In this document: positions 29,562-38,227 of the stretch, piece by piece | How the letters are laid out: each line of letters begins with the position of its first letter | How positions within the stretch are numbered: the stretch's first letter is position 1 | Source of the DNA: an uncultured Anaerotignum sp. | GTDB lineage: Bacteria > Bacillota > Clostridia > Lachnospirales > Anaerotignaceae | Assembly (NCBI GenBank): GCA_910578425.1 | Contig: CAJTQX010000017.1 | Location: forward strand, 1 to 39,026 | DNA length: 39,026 bases | Direction of reading: 5' to 3' | Program-made: the position numbers and the translations under genes | Notes under the pieces: model-generated | Databases searched by the model: none | What the model was told of the DNA's origin: nothing | The model's input: the letters and a program-made list of their open reading frames with translations, nothing else

Positions 29562-31337
29562 ATGCGTTTTGCATCGCCCTTGGGCTTTCTGGCACTGCTG
29601 GCTGTGCCTGTCATTGTGCTGATGTATCTTTTGAAACAAAAATATGAGGAAAAGGAAATTCCCAGCCTGTACCTTTGGAAAAAGGCATTTCCTGAAACAA
29701 AATCCGCACAGCCCTGGCAGAAGCTGCGCAGAAACCTGCTGATGCTTTTGCAGATTGCGGCGGCTTTCCTGCTGGCTGTTTCGCTTGCGGGACCATTTAT
29801 CATGGGGAAAATGCAGGTGACGGATTATGTGCTCGCGCTGGACTGTTCCATGAGTATGCAGGCGGAGGATGTCGGCAAAAGCCGCTTTGCAGCCGCAAAG
29901 GAGGCGGCGCGGGATATCGTGGAAAACGCCCCGTCAGGCAGTTCCTTTTCGTTGATTCCGGTTACAGATGAGCCTTATGTTGCCCTGAGTGCGTCAACAG
30001 ATACACAGACTGTACTGCGCCGGCTGGATGCTTTGCGGCCCACTGCGGGCGGCGCGGACTGGCAGACGGCAAAAACGCTTTTGCAGACAGAAAAAAACGC
30101 GCTCGGCGGGGAGATCCTGCTGTTTACAGATGACTACGGACAGCTGGACGGGCTTTCGGCGGTGGAAACCGTTTTTAATGGCGGCGGCGAAAATGCCGCG
30201 CTGACTCTGCTTTCCGGCAGGGAACAGGAGGACGGCCTGCTTGCGCTGACCCGTGTGGAAAATTACGGAAAGGAGAACTGCGAAAGGACAGTGACGCTTT
30301 ACGCTGATGGTGCGGCGTTTGATACGGTTTCGGTAGAGCTGGCGGCAGGCGAGGCACAGGATGTGACGTTTTCCGGTATCCCTCTGGGAACGGAAACGTT
30401 GATGGCGCGGATTTTTCCGGAGGACGTTTTATCAGCGGATGATGTTCTGTATCAGGGCGTGACAGGTGCGTCAAAGCGGAAAGCCCTGCTTGTGACGGAA
30501 CAGAACCTGTTTCTGGAAAAGGCTCTTTCCGTAATGGAGCAGCTTGAACTTTATAAAACCAGTCCGGAAAACGTGGAAACCCTTTCGGGATATTCGCTTT
30601 ATATATTTGACGGGGCATTGCCGGAAATCCTGCCGGAGCATGGCTTTCTCATGCAGTTTGACGGTGGGGAAGGCAGAACACACGATTTTTCCGGCAGGGC
30701 GCGCGGTGTGGAAAATAAAGACATTGCAGGGGCGGAAAACGTATCGTTCGACATCGCCGAGGGAAGGACGCTTTCGGAATCATGGGTACGTTCCCTGCTG
30801 CGTGCGGACGGGCAGACCATTGCTGTTTATGGCGAGCGGGACGGACGTAAAACGGCCGTTTTCGGCTTTGACCTGCATGATACAGACCTGCCGCTGACGG
30901 CAGGCTTTCCTGTGCTGCTGCATGGCCTGATGGAATGGTATTTCCCGCAGAATACGGCGGACGTTGCCGGAGCGGCAGCGGGAGAGGACATAGAGCCTTC
31001 GCTCCTGCCGGAAACAGAACAGGCATGGATAGAAACGCCGACAGGAGAGCGGACAGAAATCGCGCCGCCGTTCCCTCCCCGACCGTTTTCCGGAGATGAG
31101 CCGGGCATTTACCGCTTGGTACAGGCAGACGGGGAAGGGAATCTGACACAAACAGCCTTCGCCGTAAACGGCAGGAATGGTTTGGAATCCAGCCTTTTGC
31201 CAACGGGCGAAGCGGCGGTGTATGAGGCCGGAGAAACGAAAACAGTCAGCATGGGCAGGAATATACGCAATGGCGTTCTTCTTCTGCTCCTGCTGATTCT
31301 GGCGATAGAATGGCGGGTGAATTGCCATGGGAATTGA
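29562..31337 (+). CDS. BatA-like VWA-domain membrane protein
   Basis: A 591-residue protein starting MRFASPLGFLALLAVPVIVL, the BatA N-terminal hallmark. Two helices (about 5-25 and 58-80) flank a cytosolic loop, then a VWA domain opens with a complete MIDAS start, LALDCSMSM (Asp94, Ser96, Ser98). A second part (about 260-560) is beta-rich with an amidotransferase-like stretch (KALLVTEQNLFLEKALSVME, LSGYSLYIFDG), and a final helix is NGVLLLLLLILAIEWRV. VWA domains bind metal-dependent protein ligands. Start choice is uncertain: ATG 29562 fits the family, ATG 29550 adds four residues, and neither has a good Shine-Dalgarno sequence. Its end overlaps the next gene by 11 bases. Confidence 0.8.
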   Translation: MRFASPLGFLALLAVPVIVLMYLLKQKYEEKEIPSLYLWKKAFPETKSAQPWQKLRRNLLMLLQIAAAFLLAVSLAGPFIMGKMQVTDYVLALDCSMSMQAEDVGKSRFAAAKEAARDIVENAPSGSSFSLIPVTDEPYVALSASTDTQTVLRRLDALRPTAGGADWQTAKTLLQTEKNALGGEILLFTDDYGQLDGLSAVETVFNGGGENAALTLLSGREQEDGLLALTRVENYGKENCERTVTLYADGAAFDTVSVELAAGEAQDVTFSGIPLGTETLMARIFPEDVLSADDVLYQGVTGASKRKALLVTEQNLFLEKALSVMEQLELYKTSPENVETLSGYSLYIFDGALPEILPEHGFLMQFDGGEGRTHDFSGRARGVENKDIAGAENVSFDIAEGRTLSESWVRSLLRADGQTIAVYGERDGRKTAVFGFDLHDTDLPLTAGFPVLLHGLMEWYFPQNTADVAGAAAGEDIEPSLLPETEQAWIETPTGERTEIAPPFPPRPFSGDEPGIYRLVQADGEGNLTQTAFAVNGRNGLESSLLPTGEAAVYEAGETKTVSMGRNIRNGVLLLLLLILAIEWRVNCHGN

Positions 31338-34080
31338 ATGGACAAAGCCGCTCTGGCTGCTCCTGCTGCCGGTGCTGGCAGTATATTTGGGCTATATGGC
31401 GAAAAAAGGAAGCTTCCCCTCTGCATTCCAGCGGAAACTGCAAACGGGAATGCGGTTCCTTGTCTGCGTGCTTTTGGTGCTGGCGATGGCAGGCCCTTGG
31501 ATTTCCAGACAGGCGGATATTACCACAACGCTTTTTGCTGTGGACTGTTCCGCAAGCATGCGGGGCGAAGAAGAAACGGCAGCCTTTCTGCGGGAGGCGT
31601 ATGCAGCTAAGGGAAAAAAGGACAGCCTTGGGCTGCTCTGCTTCGGCAGACGCGCGGGCGTGGAGCAGTCGCCCTCTTTGGAGGCAGTGCCGCCCGCGGA
31701 GGGTTTTGTAACCTATACCGATGGGAGCGCGACGGATATTGCTGCCGCACTGAAGCTGGCGGCGAGTATTTTTCCGGAAGGGACAGCAAAACGCGTTGTC
31801 ATACTTTCGGATGGGGAGGAAACCGCAGGGAGTGCTCTGGCGCAGGCAAGAAGCCTGACAGATAGCCGCGTTTCGGTGGATGTTTTCCCGGTAACTTCGC
31901 CGGAGGCGGACGAGGTGCAGCTGACTGCGCTGGAATTGCCAAAAGCGGTCAACCGGAATACAGAATATGAAATTGCTCTGCGCATTGATTCCAATTTGGC
32001 AACAGATACGGCAGTACGTCTTTATCAGGGAAATACACTGATTGGCAGTGAGCAGATTTCTGTCACAAAGGGGGAAACAAGGGTTGTTTTTACTGCAAAA
32101 GCGGAACAGGGAGGCAGTGTTTCCTTCCGGGGAGAAATCTCGCCGGAACGTGATACGGAGCGGAAAAACAATCAGGCGTATGCGTATACGTTTGTAGATG
32201 ATATCCCCCGAATCCTCTTGCTGGGAACGGAGGATAATACTGTCGAATGGCGGAAACTGCTGGAAAGCAGCCGTGCGGAGATTGTCAGCCTGCCGCCGGA
32301 GGCCGCGCCCGTTACGATGGAAGGGCTGCGGGAATACAGCACAGTTGTGCTGGCGAATACGCCGGTTTCCGACCTGCCGGATGGTTTTTTGACAATATTG
32401 GAAAGCTACATCCGCACAGCAGGCGGCGGGCTTGTCGTCAGCGGGGGAGAGGATTCCCTCGCGCTTGGCGGCTATAAAGGCACAACATTGGAAGAAATTC
32501 TGCCTGTGGAAATGGAACTGAAAACGGAGGGCGAAACACCGAATTTGGGTATGGCTCTTGTAATTGACCATTCGGGAAGCATGTCTGACTGCAATTATGG
32601 CGTGACGCGTATGGAAATGGCGAAGGAAGCCGCGATCCGCAGCCTGGACGATTTGGGTCCCGAGGACCAGATTGGTGTGATTGCGTTTGACAGCATAGCG
32701 GATTGGACGGTACCGATGCAGAAAGCGGAGGAGAACCGCGAGAGCATCACAAAAGCTATCGGTATGATACAGCCTGCGGGCGGTACGAGTATACTGCCTG
32801 CATTGCGGCTGGCTGTGCAGGGGATGGAAAGCATCGGCACAAAGCAGAAACATATCATACTGCTGACGGACGGGCAGGCGGAACAGGAAGGCTACGAAGA
32901 TGTTTTGGATCAGATGCGGAGCGGCGGTATCACGCTTTCCGCCATTGCGGTTGGCAGCGGGGCGGATACGGCTCTTTTGCAGCGGCTGGCGGAGTCCGGC
33001 GGCGGACGCTACTACTTCACGAATGAATTTACGGATCTGCCGGAAATTTTCGCGAAAGAAACGCTTCTGGCGGGCAAGGATTATATCAATGAACGCGGTT
33101 TTTACCCGAAGCAGGGGGACGCTTCGGCGATATTGTCAGGGATTTCCTCTGTGCCGGAACTGAACGGCTATATTGGCGCGACGGCGAAAAGCCGCGCCGA
33201 TCAGGTGCTTTTGAGTGATAAGGACGATCCTGTTCTGGCTGCATGGCAGTATGGACTGGGGCGCGCTGCTGTATGGACGGCGGATGTACATGGACAATGG
33301 AGTGCGGACTGGCTGGCCAGCGCGGAAGGGACGGCAATACTGCGGAATATGGTTTCCTGGACGATGAACGCCGAAGGAAATGCAGAGTTTCAGTTGACTG
33401 CGGAAAGTGGGACGGGCGAAAGCCTTCTGCGGCTGGAAATGCCGTATGATGAAACGATTGCGGGGATAACGGCGGCTGTGGCGGCTTCGGACGGCGAAAG
33501 CTGGGAAACGGAACTGCGGGCAAGCGCGCCCGGCGTATATGAAGGAAGTATTCCAACGGAAAAAGAGGGCGTTTATACCGCGAATATTGGCATATCCAAA
33601 AAGGATGGCGCAACTTCGCGATACACCATTGGCTTTGCAATCGGCTATCCGAAGGAATACGATATAACGGCGCGGGGTGACGGCGCGGCTGTTCTGGAAC
33701 AAATCGCCGCGGCAGCAGGTGGACGTACGCTGCAAAACGGCGCAGACGTATTCGCGGAGGACGCTGACAGGGGACTTGTTTCAAGGGAGCTGTCTGTGCC
33801 GCTGATGTCGGCGGCCCTGCTGCTGTTTTTGGCAGATATCGCGCTGAGGCGTTTTCCGGCAGCGGCGAATGCGCTGGAACGGCAGTTTGGGCGGTTAAAA
33901 ATGCCGAAAGCGAAGAAGGCCGGAAAGGAAACGGCAAAGGCTGTTACTGAAACTGCCGGAGAGAGGCGCGGGGCAGATGTCTCGAAGGATACAGAGCCTC
34001 CCATACAGGAAAAAGCCGCGCCTGAAACGACGGGAACAGCGCAAAGGCTTGCGGCGGCAAAGAAAAATCGCAGAAAATGA
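31327..34080 (+). CDS. Large membrane protein with two VWA domains and an amidotransferase-like domain
   Basis: A 917-residue protein. Two N-terminal helices (about 8-24, 43-60) lead into VWA domain 1 (MIDAS VDCSASM, Asp73/Ser75/Ser77), a beta-sandwich-like stretch (about 200-285) and a Rossmann-like segment (about 290-395: ILLLGTEDN, YIRTAGGGLVVSGGEDSLAL). VWA domain 2 begins at about 410 (IDHSGSM, Asp414/Ser416/Ser418; later AGGTSILPAL and LLTDGQ). A beta-rich part (about 600-800), one helix (about 826-843) and a Lys/Ala-rich cytosolic tail follow. The order VWA, GATase-like, VWA in one chain recalls YfbK/BatB fused to large Bat-locus proteins. It is the last gene of the locus, closed by a strong terminator. 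Biochemical role unknown. Confidence 0.82.
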   Translation: MGIEWTKPLWLLLLPVLAVYLGYMAKKGSFPSAFQRKLQTGMRFLVCVLLVLAMAGPWISRQADITTTLFAVDCSASMRGEEETAAFLREAYAAKGKKDSLGLLCFGRRAGVEQSPSLEAVPPAEGFVTYTDGSATDIAAALKLAASIFPEGTAKRVVILSDGEETAGSALAQARSLTDSRVSVDVFPVTSPEADEVQLTALELPKAVNRNTEYEIALRIDSNLATDTAVRLYQGNTLIGSEQISVTKGETRVVFTAKAEQGGSVSFRGEISPERDTERKNNQAYAYTFVDDIPRILLLGTEDNTVEWRKLLESSRAEIVSLPPEAAPVTMEGLREYSTVVLANTPVSDLPDGFLTILESYIRTAGGGLVVSGGEDSLALGGYKGTTLEEILPVEMELKTEGETPNLGMALVIDHSGSMSDCNYGVTRMEMAKEAAIRSLDDLGPEDQIGVIAFDSIADWTVPMQKAEENRESITKAIGMIQPAGGTSILPALRLAVQGMESIGTKQKHIILLTDGQAEQEGYEDVLDQMRSGGITLSAIAVGSGADTALLQRLAESGGGRYYFTNEFTDLPEIFAKETLLAGKDYINERGFYPKQGDASAILSGISSVPELNGYIGATAKSRADQVLLSDKDDPVLAAWQYGLGRAAVWTADVHGQWSADWLASAEGTAILRNMVSWTMNAEGNAEFQLTAESGTGESLLRLEMPYDETIAGITAAVAASDGESWETELRASAPGVYEGSIPTEKEGVYTANIGISKKDGATSRYTIGFAIGYPKEYDITARGDGAAVLEQIAAAAGGRTLQNGADVFAEDADRGLVSRELSVPLMSAALLLFLADIALRRFPAAANALERQFGRLKMPKAKKAGKETAKAVTETAGERRGADVSKDTEPPIQEKAAPETTGTAQRLAAAKKNRRK

Positions 34081-34118
34081 GTGCGGCAGCGAAAAATTTT
34101 CTACGCATACAGGCGAAA

Positions 34119-34150
34119 AAAACCGGAGGGATAGTTGTCCCTCCGGTTTT
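34119..34150 (+). terminator. Strong terminator closing the VWA/ABC locus
   Basis: A 13-bp perfect stem, AAAACCGGAGGGA (34119-34131) and TCCCTCCGGTTTT (34138-34150), with a 6-base loop and a T-run inside the descending arm. It works in either direction. Confidence 0.9.
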
Positions 34151-34181
34151 CCGTACATGACTGGCCTCTGCCTGCAAAAGA

Positions 34182-34210
34182 TTGTAATGCTGGGAAAGAT
34201 GTGGTATAGT
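34182..34210 (+). promoter_or_regulatory. Promoter of rqcH
   Basis: TTGTAA (34182-34187), 17 bases, TATAGT (34205-34210). It lies between the terminator and the GGAGGAG ribosome binding site. Confidence 0.75.
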
Positions 34211-34252
34211 AAGGTTGTTTGACCTTCCGTACAGAAAAAGGAGGAGTGTTTT

Positions 34253-36022
34253 ATGGCATTGGACGGCATTACTACGTTTGCCATTGTATCCGAACTAAAG
34301 TCTGCCCTTTTGGGAGGGCGTATTGATAAAATCCACCAGCCGCTTGCTGACGAGATCCGCATGAGCGTGCGCGGAAACGGCGCGCCGAAAAAGCTGCTGT
34401 TATCTGCAAATTCCGGCCATCCCAGAATACATCTGACGGAGAGCAGCCGCGAAAACCCTATGACCGCACCGCTGTTCTGCATGGTGCTGCGGAAATACAT
34501 TGCAGGGGGAAAGATTGTGGATATTCTCCAGCCGGATTTTGAGCGCATTGTGATTCTGAAAATCGAATCCGCGAATGAAATGGGCGATATCACGCAGAAA
34601 AGCCTGATTCTGGAAATCATGGGCAAGCACAGCAATCTGATACTGGCTGACGAAAATGGAAAGATACTCGATTCCATCAAGCGCGTGACACATGAGAAAA
34701 GCTCAGTGCGGGAGGTTCTGCCGGGCAAGGAGTATGCTTTTCCGCCCTCTCAGGGAAAAAAGAACCCGCTTCTGGCAGAGCGGGCGGATTTCCTCTTTTC
34801 CCTGCATTTGCAGGAAGGACGGAAACTCTCGGAATTTATCTACCAGACCTATACAGGCATCAGCCCGCTGATGGCGCAGGAGGCTTGCGCGCGTGCTTCT
34901 CTGGACGCCTCCAACGCCTGCCAGCAGACTACGCTGGAGGAGGGCGAACGCCTTTTTGACGCGTTTTGGGCACTGATGAAAGAGGTGCGGGCGGAACGTT
35001 TCCTGCCCTCTGTTTATACGCAGAAGGAAAACGGGCGTATTATGGAGTTTTCTGTGCTGGAAATGGAGCTGTTCCGAGGGATGGCACAGAAAAGCTATGC
35101 TTCTGTTTCCGAACTGCTCGAGGGCTATTATCAGGAGCGGGACAACGCCCTGCATATCCGCCAGAAAGCGCATGACATCCGGCGGCTGGTGCTTTCCAAT
35201 ATTGAACGGTGCGCCAAAAAGAAGGACATCCAGCAGAAAACTCTGCGGGATACACAGGGGATGCAGGTATGGAAGAAAAAAGGCGAGCTGATAACTGCAA
35301 ATATCTACGCTGTTTCACAGGGAATGACGACATTCCGTACAGTTGATTTTTATGATGAAAATATGGCGGAAATCGAAATTGCGCTTGACCCGACGAAAAC
35401 GCCGGCGGAAAACGCGCAGAAATATTTTGCGAAATACAACAAGGCGAAACGCACGCTTGCCGCTCTGGAGATCCAGCAGAAACAGAATGATGAGGAACTG
35501 GAATATCTGGAAAGCGTGCTGAACGCGTTGGATAACGCTGTGGATGAAGCCGACCTTTCGGAGATTCGTACAGAGCTGGCTGAAAGCGGCTTTATCCGCC
35601 GCCAGCCGCAGAAAAAGGGCGCGGCACGCCCCAAAAAGGCGAAGCCTCTGCATTTTGTTTCTTCGGATGGGTACGATATTTTTGTGGGCAAAAGCAACCT
35701 GCAAAATGACGAATTGACGCTGCGGACGGCAGAAAGCACAGATATCTGGATGCACGCGAAAAATATCCCCGGTTCTCACGTTATCATCCGTACAAACGGC
35801 ACAGGGGAGGCACCGGAAACCACTCTGGAAGAAGCGGCAAACCTTGCGGCATATTTCAGCAAGGCGAAAAACAGCAGTATGGTGCCGATTGATTATACAC
35901 AGCGGAAGAATGTAAAAAAACCATCCGGTGCAAAGCCCGGCATGGTGATTTATCTGACGAACCGTACGATTTATATTACGCCTGACGAAAGGCGTGCGGA
36001 ACGGTTAAAAGCAGAAGGCTGA
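34253..36022 (+). CDS. rqcH: RqcH (NFACT family), ribosome quality control protein
   Basis: A 589-residue protein. RqcH binds stalled 50S subunits and recruits tRNA-Ala to add C-terminal Ala tails that mark nascent chains for degradation; older annotations call it fibronectin-binding protein. The NFACT-N domain (about 1-160) contains MALDGITTFAIVSELK and DFERIVILKIES, where Glu-Arg stands in place of the Asp-Arg pair of the Bacillus protein. A helix-hairpin-helix-like part and coiled coils follow (about 290-335 and 390-425). NFACT-R (about 465-570) has GYDIFVGKSNLQNDELTLR and the conserved DIWMHAKNIPGSHVII. Length is normal. AGGAGGAG lies 7-10 bases before the ATG. It appears to be monocistronic or followed by the MATE gene 34 bases later. 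Confidence 0.92.
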   Translation: MALDGITTFAIVSELKSALLGGRIDKIHQPLADEIRMSVRGNGAPKKLLLSANSGHPRIHLTESSRENPMTAPLFCMVLRKYIAGGKIVDILQPDFERIVILKIESANEMGDITQKSLILEIMGKHSNLILADENGKILDSIKRVTHEKSSVREVLPGKEYAFPPSQGKKNPLLAERADFLFSLHLQEGRKLSEFIYQTYTGISPLMAQEACARASLDASNACQQTTLEEGERLFDAFWALMKEVRAERFLPSVYTQKENGRIMEFSVLEMELFRGMAQKSYASVSELLEGYYQERDNALHIRQKAHDIRRLVLSNIERCAKKKDIQQKTLRDTQGMQVWKKKGELITANIYAVSQGMTTFRTVDFYDENMAEIEIALDPTKTPAENAQKYFAKYNKAKRTLAALEIQQKQNDEELEYLESVLNALDNAVDEADLSEIRTELAESGFIRRQPQKKGAARPKKAKPLHFVSSDGYDIFVGKSNLQNDELTLRTAESTDIWMHAKNIPGSHVIIRTNGTGEAPETTLEEAANLAAYFSKAKNSSMVPIDYTQRKNVKKPSGAKPGMVIYLTNRTIYITPDERRAERLKAEG

Positions 36023-36056
36023 CGCGCGTTGCCGCTGTTTTCGAGGAGGTCATTTG

Positions 36057-37385
36057 TTGAACAATGAAATTTCCAAAGAATTTACGCTATTTTCTTTGAT
36101 ACGCTTTACCATGCCAACGATCGTTATGCTTGTATTTTTGTCGGTCTATGTTATTGCGGATGGTATTTTCGTTTCACGTTTTGTCGGTACAACGGCCCTT
36201 TCCGCGGTCAATATTGTTTATCCGCTTATCAGCGCGATTATGGGTGTTGGCATTATGCTGGGAACGGGCGGCTCCGCCATTATTGCGCGTCGTCTGGGTG
36301 AGGGGAAGGAAGAGCAGGCGCGCGAAACATTTTCGTTGATTGTATGCTTCGCGCTTATGGTCGGCGTTGTGCTTTCGGTGCTGTGCTTTGTGTTCATTTC
36401 GCCGCTTTCCCGCGCCTTGGGTGCGGATGAGATTCTTCTGCCCTACTGTGTGGATTATGGCAGGATACTGATGCTGTTTTACAGCATGTCCGTTTTGCAG
36501 GTGCTGTTTCAGACGCTTTTTGTTACAGCGGGCAAACCGGGGCTCGGACTTGGGCTGAATGTGCTTTCCGGCGTGTCAAATATCGTTTTTGACTATGTGT
36601 TTATTGTGCTCTGTGATATGGGTATCGCGGGCGCGGCATGGGGAACGGTTACGGGCTATTTCATCGGCGGCGTCCTGCCCCTGTTTTATTTCGCAAAGCC
36701 GCGGACGGTGCTGTATTTTGTCAGGCCGAAATGGGATGGTTCTGTACTGCTGAATGCCATGCTGAATGGTTCTTCGGAAATGGTAAATTCTTTTGCTACG
36801 GCGGTAACAACATTCCTGTTCAACATTTCCATGATGCGGCTGGCAGGGGAAGACGGCATAGCCGCCATTACCATCATACTGTATGCGCAGTTCCTGTTTT
36901 CTGCGGCATATCTGGGGTTTGCCAATGGCGTTGCGCCGGTTATCAGCTATAATTATGGGAACCGGAACATTGTGCAGATGAAACGCCTGTTTCGCATGTG
37001 TTTTGGGATTATATTGGTGTCGTCTGTGCTGTGCCTTGGATTTTCTTATATTATGGCTGTGCCCGCAATTGCGATTTTTACGCCGCAGGACAGCAATACC
37101 TTTGCCATTGCGCGGGACGGGTACCGTATATTTATGTGGAATTTCCTGTTTGCGGGGGTCAATATTTTTGCGTCGTCGTTTTTTACGGCGTTATCGAATG
37201 GGAAGGTATCCGCGGCGATTTCTTTTCTGCGGACGTTTGTGTTCGTTGTGGGGAGTATATTGATACTGCCGCGCTTTTTGAAAATAGACGGGATATGGCT
37301 TTCGATTCCGGTTGCTGAGATCTGCACGATGGTAGTCGCGCTGTGTTTCTTTTTCGCGTACCGGAAGGTATACCAGTATATGTAG
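36057..37385 (+). CDS. MATE-family multidrug efflux protein
   Basis: A 442-residue protein with 12 predicted helices. MATE proteins export drugs or metabolites against H+ or Na+. Family features are the first helix region FTLFSLIRFTMPTIVMLVFL, VYVIADGIFVSRFVG, the loop GTGGSAIIARRLGEGKEEQA and the internal copy SSEMVNSFATAVTTFLFN with GVAPVISYNYGNRN. The closest type is the MepA-like group of Firmicutes. Two in-frame TTG codons occur (36054, 36057); GAGGAGG at 36043-36049 is 7 bases from the second, so I used 36057. No ATG is in frame nearby. Confidence 0.9.
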   Translation: MNNEISKEFTLFSLIRFTMPTIVMLVFLSVYVIADGIFVSRFVGTTALSAVNIVYPLISAIMGVGIMLGTGGSAIIARRLGEGKEEQARETFSLIVCFALMVGVVLSVLCFVFISPLSRALGADEILLPYCVDYGRILMLFYSMSVLQVLFQTLFVTAGKPGLGLGLNVLSGVSNIVFDYVFIVLCDMGIAGAAWGTVTGYFIGGVLPLFYFAKPRTVLYFVRPKWDGSVLLNAMLNGSSEMVNSFATAVTTFLFNISMMRLAGEDGIAAITIILYAQFLFSAAYLGFANGVAPVISYNYGNRNIVQMKRLFRMCFGIILVSSVLCLGFSYIMAVPAIAIFTPQDSNTFAIARDGYRIFMWNFLFAGVNIFASSFFTALSNGKVSAAISFLRTFVFVVGSILILPRFLKIDGIWLSIPVAEICTMVVALCFFFAYRKVYQYM

Positions 37386-37413
37386 GGCTAAATGGCTGAA
37401 GATTAAAGACCTC

Positions 37414-37485
37414 GGGGTTTCACTCCAAACCCCATAAGGGTTTTCAGTCCTTGACTCGATTTCCAGCCGTGCTTTGCACGGCTGG
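37414..37485. repeat. Hairpins downstream of the MATE gene
   Basis: GGGGTTT-CACTCC-AAACCCC (37414-37433) and CCAGCCGTGC-TTT-GCACGGCTGG (37463-37485, perfect 10-bp arms). The first, followed by ATAAGGGTTTTC, may act as a terminator. They lie between two convergent transcripts. Confidence 0.6.
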
Positions 37486-37495
37486 GGAGTTGGGA

Positions 37496-37720
37496 TTATC
37501 TTTTTATTAGTTTATCTCTAATACGTGTAAAATTACGTGTAAATTTAAGTTTTTGCTGCCTTGCATAATAAGCATCCAGCTGGTTTAGAATTTCCTGTAT
37601 CTGTTCCTTGTCCTCCTTGCTCAAAGGTTCTCCGAATATGGAAACCCTAATCTTTCTGAGGTTTTCTCTCCATCCCAAAGCAATCCCCTCCTGTTTCTGT
37701 TTTCTCCATAGCTTTGTCAA
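37496..37720 (-). CDS. Small basic protein next to the XRE repressor, unknown
   Basis: A 74-residue protein read leftward from TTG 37720, MTKLWRKQKQEGIALGWREN..., overlapping the XRE gene by 4 bases. It has a charged helix (LSKEDKEQIQEILNQLDAYY) and a basic end (RNFTRIRDKLIKR). No family recognised. Overlap with the repressor gene suggests an accessory protein of the same control region. The start has no good Shine-Dalgarno sequence, as is common for coupled genes. An in-frame GTG or TTG further inside could be the true start. Confidence 0.5.
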   Translation of the reverse strand: MTKLWRKQKQEGIALGWRENLRKIRVSIFGEPLSKEDKEQIQEILNQLDAYYARQQKLKFTRNFTRIRDKLIKR

Positions 37721-38049
37721 TCTGGGCAGGATAAGCCCTTTTTTTCCTTTTCCCGTATGGAAACGAGCAAATCCAGGGCTTCAAGGGAGGAAATCTCCTG
37801 CAAAAGCCCCCAATTTTCCTTCGTCCGGCAATGGCTCTGCCTGTCCTCTGTCCGTCCCAGAAGGAAATCCGTACTGACATCGAAAAAATCTGCGAGCCGG
37901 CAGAGGTCTGTCAAAGTCGGCTCATTTCTGCCGTTTTCATAGTTGGAAATAGTGGTGTAGCCGTAGTGCAGGATTTCTCCGACTTCGACCTGGCTGAGCT
38001 TCTTTTCTTTGCGTAACATTCTCAATTTTTGATGAAATGTTTTGTGCAT
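37717..38049 (-). CDS. XRE-family repressor
   Basis: A 110-residue protein, MHKTFHQKLRMLRKEKKLSQ..., with an HTH of the Cro/CI type (about 8-62: KLSQVEVGEILHYGYTTISN, NEPTLTDLCRLADFFDVSTD) and a short helical tail (LEALDLLVSIREKEKKGL). The HTH is complete and suits a dimeric phage- or ICE-type repressor. Its promoter and palindromic operator-like sites lie at 38097-38183, so it likely represses itself and the rightward XRE gene. AGAGGGAAGAA precedes the ATG. Confidence 0.85.
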   Translation of the reverse strand: MHKTFHQKLRMLRKEKKLSQVEVGEILHYGYTTISNYENGRNEPTLTDLCRLADFFDVSTDFLLGRTEDRQSHCRTKENWGLLQEISSLEALDLLVSIREKEKKGLSCPD

Positions 38050-38096
38050 TTCTTCCCTCTTAATAAATGTATCAAAATAATAGTATGATTTATAAG

Positions 38097-38203
38097 CGAT
38101 AGTAGCATTCTATCGTTATCATGGTATTGCTACCATAAATTATAACTGCATTATAGGGTTTATGTCAATACTGCTATGACATAAACTAATAGCAGAGTAT
38201 AGT
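38097..38203. promoter_or_regulatory. Divergent promoter and operator region between the XRE genes
   Basis: Leftward promoter: TTGACA (38168-38163), 18 bases, TATAAT (38144-38139). Rightward promoter: ATGACA (38176-38181), 16 bases, TATAGT (38198-38203). Three perfect inverted repeats fill the region: CGATAG-N7-CTATCG (38097-38115), ATGGTA-N4-TACCAT (38121-38136) and TATGTCA-N9-TGACATA (38161-38183), the last covering the -35 boxes. The arms differ, so they may bind different proteins. Confidence 0.65.
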
Positions 38204-38227
38204 TTGAGTTATGGTCTGGTGAGAAAA

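Noticed and set aside
31246..32853. 535-residue leftward reading frame
   Set aside because: Antisense to the double-VWA gene, no ribosome binding site, Arg/Cys/His-rich shadow composition.
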